Origin: Nitrospirota bacterium
Lineage (GTDB): Bacteria > Nitrospirota > Nitrospiria > Nitrospirales > Nitrospiraceae
Length of the DNA: 11,145 nucleotides
Assembly (NCBI GenBank): GCA_020028195.1
Contig: JAHWYE010000026.1
Span: forward strand, 1 to 11,145
Reading direction: 5' to 3'
The notes below the pieces were generated by a model. That model was given only the letters and a program-made list of their open reading frames with translations, was not told the origin of the DNA and made no database searches. Shown here piece by piece: positions 1-5,765 of this stretch (position 1 is its first letter; every line of letters starts with the position of its first letter). A program made the translations under genes and the position numbers.

Positions 1-2
1 TG

Positions 3-101
3 TTCCTGGCTGTGGATCGGCTCAGCCGGGCTGGGGCGGTCTCGCTACAACCGACGCAGCGTTGTGAGTATCAGGTCTCGCTGAGAAGGGCGGTCGCCTG
101 A
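3..101 (+). CDS. 3' end of an unidentified upstream gene, coupled to nirC
   Basis: One frame is open from the window edge to a TGA at 99-101 and ends in the residues SLRRAVA. The TGA shares its last base with the ATG of nirC (TGATG), a common arrangement for translationally coupled genes, so I read this as the C-terminal 32 codons of an upstream gene in the same operon. The peptide has no motif I recognise and is too short to assign. The other two frames close earlier, with stops at 65-67 and 82-84, so one of them could instead hold the true gene end. Confidence 0.4.
   Translation, partial: FLAVDRLSRAGAVSLQPTQRCEYQVSLRRAVA
38..82 (+). repeat. Direct repeat of GGTCTCGCT upstream of nirC
   Basis: The nonamer GGTCTCGCT occurs at 38-46 and again at 74-82, with start points 36 bp apart, just ahead of nirC. 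The core CTCGCTGAG of the second copy (77-85) recurs ahead of the narK-like gene at 10935-10943. This could be a regulator site shared by two nitrogen transport genes. It could also be chance, since the first copy lies in what may be coding sequence. Confidence 0.3.
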
Positions 102-937
102 TGCATCAGTCCGACATTGCCAGGATCGCTGAGCAGTCCAAGGCCAAGGCCGCATGTCTCGAAGGCAGGCCAATCGGATATCTGATCCTATCGGCACTAG
201 CAGGCGTGTATCTCGGGTTCGGGATCACGCTCATTTTCAGCGTAGGAGCACCGTTTGCCGCGGAAGGGGCGGCAGCTCTGAAGTTGGTCATGGGTGTTGC
301 CTTCGGGATCGCGCTCACGTTGGTCATCTTCGCCGGGTCCGAGCTGTTTACGGGCAACAACATGGTCTGCGCAATTGGGGCATTGGACGGCGCCATTTCG
401 TGGGGGACGGTGAACCGCATTTGGGCCTTTTCCCTGGCGGGGAATCTCATCGGGTCGCTTGGTCTCGCCTGGCTCGTGGCCCAGTCCGGAGTCCTGTCAC
501 AGCAGCCCCAGATTGATCTGCTGATGAAAGTAGCGGCTCTGAAAATGAACTTATCCGCGTGGGAGTTAGTGGTGCGCGGCATCCTGTGCAACTGGCTTGT
601 GTGCCTGGCAGTCTGGACAGCCGGACGCACGACGAGCGATGTCGCGAAACTGGTCCTGATCTTCTGGTGCCTGCTGGCCTTCGTTGGCAGCGGGTTCGAG
701 CACAGCATCGCGAATCAGTCCCTCCTGGGCGTGGCTCTGTTCCTTCCACATGCGGCCACCGTGACATGGGCCGGGTTTCTCTGGAATCAAGCCTTCGTGA
801 TCCTCGGCAACGTGATCGGCGGCAGCGTGTTCGTCGGTGGACTCTACTGGTTAGCCAGCGTCGCCCATATGCCCTCTGAAGCCACGGCTGGGATTCCGAC
901 AGGACTACCGGGTTCCCGACCGTCGGTGTCGAGATGA
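101..937 (+). CDS. nirC: Formate/nitrite transporter family channel, probably nitrite (NirC)
   Basis: This 278-residue integral membrane protein belongs to the FocA/NirC (FNT) family, whose members form pentamers passing small monovalent anions across the inner membrane. Six hydrophobic segments are visible at about residues 25-50, 63-82, 106-128, 154-175, 183-200 and 226-252. The family loop motif LFTGN is at 82-86. The conserved pore histidine sits in GFEHSIAN (His201). Nitrite is preferred over formate as the substrate because the next gene, overlapping by ATGA, is an assimilatory nitrite reductase. The ATG at 101 is supported by the TGATG junction with the upstream frame and by an AAGGG about 10 nt upstream. 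The last 20 or so residues (Pro/Gly/Ser-rich) are outside the conserved fold. Family assignment is firm; substrate is inferred from context. Confidence 0.93.
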   Translation: MHQSDIARIAEQSKAKAACLEGRPIGYLILSALAGVYLGFGITLIFSVGAPFAAEGAAALKLVMGVAFGIALTLVIFAGSELFTGNNMVCAIGALDGAISWGTVNRIWAFSLAGNLIGSLGLAWLVAQSGVLSQQPQIDLLMKVAALKMNLSAWELVVRGILCNWLVCLAVWTAGRTTSDVAKLVLIFWCLLAFVGSGFEHSIANQSLLGVALFLPHAATVTWAGFLWNQAFVILGNVIGGSVFVGGLYWLASVAHMPSEATAGIPTGLPGSRPSVSR

Positions 938-2538
938 ACAAGATCGAAGAGATCAAGCGAGAGCGCGACGGGTTAGACATCAAGGATGCGATTGCGGCCT
1001 ATGCGAGGACCGGATGGGAAGCGATCTCTGAAGGCGATATCCAACGTCTAAAGTGGTACGGGCTGTTTCTTCGGAACCCCACGCCCGGATTCTTCATGAT
1101 CCGCGTGCGGATTCCCGGCGGGAAGACCAGCTCCTACCAAATGCGGGCGCTGGCCGAGATCGCGGCGACATACGGAAACGGGCTCCTGGATCTCACCACG
1201 CGCCAGCAGGTTCAACTCCGGCACATTCGGATTGAACATGTCCCGGCGATCTTTGCCAAGATGGAGGAGGTCGGGCTGAATTCCATGCAGACCGGCATGG
1301 ACAATATCCGCAATGTGATGACTTGCCCGGTCGCGGGATTAACTTCAGAGGAGATCTTAGACGCAACGCCTATGGTGGCGGCCCTCACTGAAGAGATTTT
1401 GTACAACCGTGCCTATACCAACCTCCCCAGAAAGTTCAACGTAGCCATCACGGGCTGTCCCGACAACTGTCTTCATATGGAAACGCAGGACCTCGCGCTG
1501 GTCCCGGCCTATCAGGAAACGGGAGGGGCGAAGGTGGTCGGCTTCAATATCTTGGCTGGGGGCAAGCTTGGCTCTGGTGGCTATCGAGTCGCGAGCGCCT
1601 TGGATATCTTTGTGACTCCGGCGGAAGTGGTGGAGGTGTGCAGGGCAATTATGCACGTCTATCGGGACTATGGCTATCGGGAGACACGGAACAATGCACG
1701 CCTGGCGTTTCTCTTGGATGACTGGGGCGAGGATCGCTTTCGGAAAGAGGCGGAAGCGCGCGTCGGGCGGACGCTCCTTCCGGCCGGCATAGATGCGCGC
1801 AAGACGTCCGTGAAGGATCATATTGGGATCTATCGCCAGAAGCAGCCGGGCATGAATTACGTGGGGCTGAAGGTCACTGTGGGGCGAGTCAAGGCTGAGG
1901 ACCTCAAGGCAGTCACGGCACTTGCGGAACGGTATGGCGCCGGAGAGATTCGTCTCTCACCGTCCCAGGCCTTGATCATCCCGAACGTGGCAGATCGTAA
2001 ACTCGGGGACCTGACCGAAGATCCGTTTCTGAAACAGTTCGCCTACAATCCTTCACCGATCCAGCAAGGGCTGGTGAGTTGTGTCGGCAATGACTACTGC
2101 AATCTTGCGGTCATCGAGACGAAAAGCCGAGCTCTTCAGACAGCCAAAGCGCTTGAATCGAGATTGGAGACCGGCATCAAACCCATTACCATGCACTGGT
2201 CAGGTTGCCCTGCCGGCTGCGGCAACCATCTGGTCGCAGACATTGGCTTGTTAGGGAAAAAAGCCAAGGTGGACGGACAGGTGGTCGATGCGGTGGACGT
2301 GTACGTGGGAGGGCGGTCCGGTCCAGATCCGAAACTCGCGGTCAAAGTTCTGGAAGATGTTCCCTGCGACAAGCTGTCCTTGGTCTTAGAGGGCCTCGTG
2401 CCTTACCACACGCGTGATAGGATGCATCGCGTTCGAGGCGGTGCGGCAAAAACATCTACGACGATGAATCAACCTAGCGATGCAGGATCCCCACAGACCG
2501 CGGTTCGCCTGATGCGCCCCGTTCTCAGTCCTGCCTAG
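934..2538 (+). CDS. nirA: Siroheme/4Fe-4S nitrite reductase, ferredoxin type (NirA)
   Basis: This 534-residue cytoplasmic enzyme is of the nitrite/sulfite reductase family, which reduces nitrite to ammonium with six electrons, usually from ferredoxin. The two ferredoxin-like half-domains are present, roughly 40-115 and 300-370, each followed by a siroheme-binding domain. The four cysteines that ligate the 4Fe-4S cluster and siroheme are Cys383 and Cys389 (CVGNDYC, C-x5-C) and Cys425 and Cys429 (CPAGC, C-x3-C). A further pair is in GCPDNC (175-179). The start overlaps the nirC stop by ATGA, implying translational coupling and a nitrite import-reduction operon. Sulfite reductase is the main alternative; the nirC neighbour argues for nitrite. 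Residues after about 500 are a Ser/Thr/Pro-rich tail not expected from the family core. Confidence 0.93.
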   Translation: MNKIEEIKRERDGLDIKDAIAAYARTGWEAISEGDIQRLKWYGLFLRNPTPGFFMIRVRIPGGKTSSYQMRALAEIAATYGNGLLDLTTRQQVQLRHIRIEHVPAIFAKMEEVGLNSMQTGMDNIRNVMTCPVAGLTSEEILDATPMVAALTEEILYNRAYTNLPRKFNVAITGCPDNCLHMETQDLALVPAYQETGGAKVVGFNILAGGKLGSGGYRVASALDIFVTPAEVVEVCRAIMHVYRDYGYRETRNNARLAFLLDDWGEDRFRKEAEARVGRTLLPAGIDARKTSVKDHIGIYRQKQPGMNYVGLKVTVGRVKAEDLKAVTALAERYGAGEIRLSPSQALIIPNVADRKLGDLTEDPFLKQFAYNPSPIQQGLVSCVGNDYCNLAVIETKSRALQTAKALESRLETGIKPITMHWSGCPAGCGNHLVADIGLLGKKAKVDGQVVDAVDVYVGGRSGPDPKLAVKVLEDVPCDKLSLVLEGLVPYHTRDRMHRVRGGAAKTSTTMNQPSDAGSPQTAVRLMRPVLSPA

Positions 2539-2551
2539 CTCAACTCACCCC

Positions 2552-2580
2552 TTGTCTCTGCTCCCGAGTTGGGGTATCCT
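2552..2580 (+). promoter_or_regulatory. Candidate sigma70-type promoter for the CBS-domain gene
   Basis: TTGTCT (2552-2557) and TATCCT (2575-2580) are separated by 17 bp in the 70-bp gap after nirA, each matching the consensus at 4 of 6 positions. The predicted start near 2587 leaves a leader of about 22 nt before the ATG at 2609. The same -35 hexamer is used in the stronger candidate at 5729-5757. Read-through from nirA is the alternative. Confidence 0.35.
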
Positions 2581-2608
2581 CTATCCCCTCATCTGACGAG
2601 AGCGTCCT

Positions 2609-3412
2609 ATGCAGAAAGCGATGAAGACTCGGCTGACTCGCGGCTTGTTCGTGGATCGCGACATCGAACGATTGCGGCAGCAGCTTGCCAAATTTCAGCC
2701 GCTTCTCTCGAGGAAGAGCACGGCTGGCTCGCTTGAAGAATTTGATCTCGCGACGGAGCGACTGCTCGGTCGAGTGTTCGGAGAGGCTTCTGAGCTGCTG
2801 GAGGCCTATGAATATGCCAAGCTGGGCGAAGCGGCGAGCTTGGTCAATCTGCCTGAAGAGGCTCAGGAAAGCGGAGCTCATGACATTCCTCGCGAAGCGC
2901 TCCACCAGCGCAAGCGCGTGCTGGAAAGCTGCATCTCCGAACTCGAAGCCATCCGGCCATCCAGGAACGGACCCAACGGTTCCAAAGGCCTGGCCTGGGC
3001 GCGGGTCGCGGACTACATGTCGCATGAGGTGCGAAGCGTCCACAAGGATGCCGTGGTCAAGGAAGCTGGGCGGCTGCTCCAGAAATGGAAAGTCGGGTCG
3101 CTCCTGGTGGATGACGGCCTCCGGTATATCGGGATCATCACAGATACGGATTTGAGCCGAAAGGCGGTTGCGCGAGGGCTCGATCCGCTGACCACGACGG
3201 TCAAATCCTGCATGAGCAAGCCGGTCGTCACGATCGAGGACAATGAACCGATCACGGCGGCGATCGCTCTAATGAAGCAGAAGACGATCCGCCATCTGGC
3301 AGTCACGGAGGATGGGACAATCGTGGGCGTGCTCTCGGTCTCCGACCTCTTGCGCGCCTATGCCGAACTTGCGGGCCTGGCGCTCGAAGGAGAGGCGGAC
3401 GAGGAGCTGTGA
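2609..3412 (+). CDS. Tandem CBS-domain protein with an unrecognised helical N-terminus
   Basis: This 267-residue soluble protein has two CBS domains in its C-terminal half, at about 131-190 (VADYMSHEVRSV through IGIITDTDL) and 195-252 (VKSCMSKPVVTI through VGVLSVSDLLRA). Such a Bateman pair usually binds adenosine nucleotides or S-adenosylmethionine and acts as an energy or metabolite sensor. Residues 1-118 are predicted helical and charged, with no transmembrane segment; I do not recognise a family. The C-terminus is acidic (EGEADEEL). It lies 70 bp after nirA on the same strand and has a candidate promoter of its own. Its stop is only 7 bp from that of the convergent GlnE-like gene. A role in adjusting nitrogen metabolism to energy state would fit the context, but nothing in the sequence proves it. 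Confidence 0.85.
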   Translation: MQKAMKTRLTRGLFVDRDIERLRQQLAKFQPLLSRKSTAGSLEEFDLATERLLGRVFGEASELLEAYEYAKLGEAASLVNLPEEAQESGAHDIPREALHQRKRVLESCISELEAIRPSRNGPNGSKGLAWARVADYMSHEVRSVHKDAVVKEAGRLLQKWKVGSLLVDDGLRYIGIITDTDLSRKAVARGLDPLTTTVKSCMSKPVVTIEDNEPITAAIALMKQKTIRHLAVTEDGTIVGVLSVSDLLRAYAELAGLALEGEADEEL

Positions 3413-3419
3413 TTCCCCG

Positions 3420-5681
3420 TCACAGAGTCCCGAACTCCCTGCTGAAGAACTGTCTCGTGCGCTCCATGTGCCGGCTGATGTCGGCCCCTAGTGTTCTCGC
3501 ACCTTCCTGCCACTGCTCGGTCGTGTAGCCCAGCCGCCTGGCAAGAAACACAAACTCATCGGATTCGGACGGCGGCAACACGAGGTCCTTGGCGTTCCCG
3601 CGCACGATCCTGAGCCCGTCAATGAGCGTCCGGAGGAATAGGTACGCGTCGCGAAGGGCTGTCACCTTGTCCGGGGCAAGCACGCCGGTCTGATCCAGAG
3701 CCCTGAGGGCTTCCAGCGTATTTGGCGTGCGCAGTTCTGGATGCCGGTGTCCGTGAAGAAGCTGGAGGTACTGGACTGCATATTCGATATCAATCAGTCC
3801 GCCGGGGCTGTACTTCACGTTGGTCTGGCCTGGTTCCACCAATTCCTTGACTTGTCGCTGGCGCAAGTCGAGCGCGGTTGCGAGATCCCACGGCTGGCCG
3901 CTGTAGGCAAACGCATCCCGGTGCGTTTCCACCTTCCGCCCCAAGACCTGGTCTCCCGCCACGAACCGCAACTTGATCAGGGCCTGGCGTTCGAATGGCG
4001 CGCTGAGGCCTGAGGCGCTGTAATAGGTGCGTAGCTCGTCCAAGGTGTTGGCCAGCAATCCTTTTCCTCCGTGCGGCCGGAGCCGTGTATCGAGGTGGAA
4101 GATGCCTTCCTGCTTCGCCTCGATCTGCTGCAGGATGACCTGCACCAGCCGCTCGAAATATTCGCTGTTCTCCAGTGGGCGCCGCCCGGTGGTTCGGCCA
4201 GCCCCGCCATACACAAACAATACTTCAATGTCCGAGGCATAGCCGAGTTCCCGGCCGCCGAACTTGCCCATGCCGAAGACGGCAAAGGGGCATGGCGCTC
4301 CACCAGGCAGTCGGGGAGCCCCGTGGAGACGGGTCAGTGTGGCCTGGCAGTCGCGGACGGCCTGATCCAGCACCACCTCCGCCAGCTCGGTCAGAGCGCG
4401 GGAGAAGTCCGGCAGCGTGGTGTCGGGGTCCAGCAGGTGCTTCATGTCAATGCGGAACATCTCCTGATCCTTGAACTGGTTCAAGGCGCGCCGGCGCTGC
4501 TCGTCCGTCCTGGCCCGGCTCAGCCGCTGGCGCAGCTCCCGGATCATGGCAGACCTTGGCCGGATCAAGGGCGAGGTCTGGTAATCCTCCAGGACGGGAA
4601 GCAGGTTGGCATGTTGCCGTCGGAGAAAGTCTTCCCACAGGAAGTCGCTGCTGCCTAGGAGACGGGCGAGCAGAGTCAGGGTCTTCTTGTTCTTGAGCAG
4701 GGTCAGCGCTTTCCCACCCTTCGAAGCTCCCGCCTCTTCCAGAATCCGATCCAGAAATTGGTCGAAGTATTCGATCGCTTTCCCAGGATCCGGAGCCCAA
4801 GTCAGCATGTGGGTGAACTGTTTGATGAGGACCGCGGTGGCTCTCAATTCCTGCTGCGCTGCATGATCCAGGATCTTCTTCCCCTGTCGGTCACGGACGT
4901 AAAAGCGGTCATGCAGGTCTGCGCCGACGTGACCAACCTGAGCCTTAGAGATGTAGATCCCCCGCATGGCCAGCGCGTTGGCAAAGGCATAGAGGAATGC
5001 GGGGGTATCGGCGGATCGGATATCCATCACGGTATCGGTGGCGGACTGCTCGTTGTCGAACCGGATCTGCACGGGATAGAGAAGGCCGGTGAAGGTACCT
5101 CGGGCTTGGCCGAGCGTTTCGATGAGCCGCCGATTCACGTGGTGGCGGGCATCCTGGAATCGGTGCTCGTCCAGGAGCTGGATCATGCTGGCAAGCTCTT
5201 CGGTGAAGCGCCTCTGCTGAGAGGACGTGAAAGGCTTCCCCGATACAGGCTTCACCAGGAAGCGGTCCACGATCTTCTTGCGGGTCAGTCCGGCTCGGCC
5301 ACGCCGACGGTGTCTGAGGGGCACCGAGCCGACCCGCGGCGAAGCCGGAGATGGTTGAGTCTCCGCAAAGGTGTACACCTGGCCCTCACGGATATCCAGA
5401 CCGAAGGCCGACAGGAGCCCGCAGAGGGTGGCGAACTCTGAAAAGTAATCGTAGGCCACCACGACGATCTCGAAGAGCCCGTCCTCGCTGGTCTTGAAGC
5501 CAACCTGGCACGGATGATCCAGATCGAGGCGCCCGGCGAGGGTGATATGGCGCGCAATTTCATGCGGAGCGAACCGGTCGAAGTATTCAGGGTCCATCCG
5601 GGACACAAAGTCCTGGAGCACGTCCTGGTCCACTTCGGCGCAGAGGGGCCGCAGCGTCTGAAGCAGGCGGTCGTGTGTCAC
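3420..5681 (-). CDS. ACT-ACT-GlnE-like nucleotidyltransferase (single-module GlnE paralogue)
   Basis: This 753-residue protein, counted from GTG 5681-5679, fuses two ACT-like amino-acid-sensing domains to one GlnE adenylyltransferase module. ACT-1 is at about 68-147, with strand FEIVVVAYDY, helix LLSAFGLDI and return strand IVDRFLVKP; a basic, Pro/Arg-rich insertion lies at about 111-136. ACT-2 is at about 218-284 (VMDIRSADTPAFLYAF, HDRFYVRD), much like the C-terminal ACT repeats of GlnD. The GlnE-type helical repeat is near 296-365, the nucleotidyltransferase signature GMGKFGGRELGYASDIE near 470-486, a third acidic residue in HLDTRLRP (Asp531), and the PII-uridylyltransferase-like domain with PGGLIDIEY near 626-634. 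The usual DxD reads Asp484-Ile-Glu486. The GTG is preferred because GAGG sits 5 nt upstream and the likely transcription start (about 5700) lies inside the longer frame that begins at ATG 5729 (769 aa). Its target is probably glutamine synthetase or a PII protein; activity is uncertain. Confidence 0.85.
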   Translation of the reverse strand: MTHDRLLQTLRPLCAEVDQDVLQDFVSRMDPEYFDRFAPHEIARHITLAGRLDLDHPCQVGFKTSEDGLFEIVVVAYDYFSEFATLCGLLSAFGLDIREGQVYTFAETQPSPASPRVGSVPLRHRRRGRAGLTRKKIVDRFLVKPVSGKPFTSSQQRRFTEELASMIQLLDEHRFQDARHHVNRRLIETLGQARGTFTGLLYPVQIRFDNEQSATDTVMDIRSADTPAFLYAFANALAMRGIYISKAQVGHVGADLHDRFYVRDRQGKKILDHAAQQELRATAVLIKQFTHMLTWAPDPGKAIEYFDQFLDRILEEAGASKGGKALTLLKNKKTLTLLARLLGSSDFLWEDFLRRQHANLLPVLEDYQTSPLIRPRSAMIRELRQRLSRARTDEQRRRALNQFKDQEMFRIDMKHLLDPDTTLPDFSRALTELAEVVLDQAVRDCQATLTRLHGAPRLPGGAPCPFAVFGMGKFGGRELGYASDIEVLFVYGGAGRTTGRRPLENSEYFERLVQVILQQIEAKQEGIFHLDTRLRPHGGKGLLANTLDELRTYYSASGLSAPFERQALIKLRFVAGDQVLGRKVETHRDAFAYSGQPWDLATALDLRQRQVKELVEPGQTNVKYSPGGLIDIEYAVQYLQLLHGHRHPELRTPNTLEALRALDQTGVLAPDKVTALRDAYLFLRTLIDGLRIVRGNAKDLVLPPSESDEFVFLARRLGYTTEQWQEGARTLGADISRHMERTRQFFSREFGTL

Positions 5682-5690
5682 GGTATCCTC
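5679..5690 (-). promoter_or_regulatory. Ribosome binding site deciding the GTG start of the ACT-GlnE gene
   Basis: On the minus strand GAGG (5690-5687) is followed by five bases and GTG (5681-5679). The upstream in-frame ATG at 5729 has no comparable purine tract and precedes the predicted transcription start, so this site favours the shorter protein. Confidence 0.55.
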
Positions 5691-5706
5691 ACAAATGGGC
5701 CCCGCG

Positions 5707-5735
5707 AGTATACCGGAACGCTGTTTCATTGTCTG
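5707..5735 (-). promoter_or_regulatory. Candidate promoter of the ACT-GlnE gene, back to back with the plus-strand promoter
   Basis: On the minus strand CAGACA (5735-5730, 4 of 6) is followed after 17 bp by TATACT (5712-5707, 5 of 6). The expected start is near 5700, giving a leader of about 19 nt that contains the GAGG ahead of GTG 5681. The -35 hexamer overlaps that of the divergent promoter by five bases, so the two probably compete for RNA polymerase. Confidence 0.5.
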
Positions 5736-5757
5736 TGCCAGAGCGCACCGGTATAAT
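5729..5757 (+). promoter_or_regulatory. Candidate promoter of the plus-strand glnE half, giving a near-leaderless mRNA
   Basis: TTGTCT (5729-5734, 4 of 6) is followed after 17 bp by a perfect TATAAT (5752-5757). The expected start near 5764 is about two bases before the ATG at 5766, and no Shine-Dalgarno sequence precedes that ATG. The segment CCGGTATAAT (5748-5757) is a near inverted copy of AGTATACCGG (5707-5716), centred on 5732, so both -10 elements lie in symmetric arms. Confidence 0.55.
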
Positions 5758-5765
5758 CCCCCAAC

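Noticed and set aside
2541..2571. Inverted repeat CAACTC/GAGTTG after nirA as a terminator
   Set aside because: The stem is only 6 bp around a 19-nt loop with no T run after it.
4758..5441. A 227-codon plus-strand frame opposite the ACT-GlnE gene
   Set aside because: The minus strand encodes recognisable ACT and GlnE segments here; the plus translation shows no family features.
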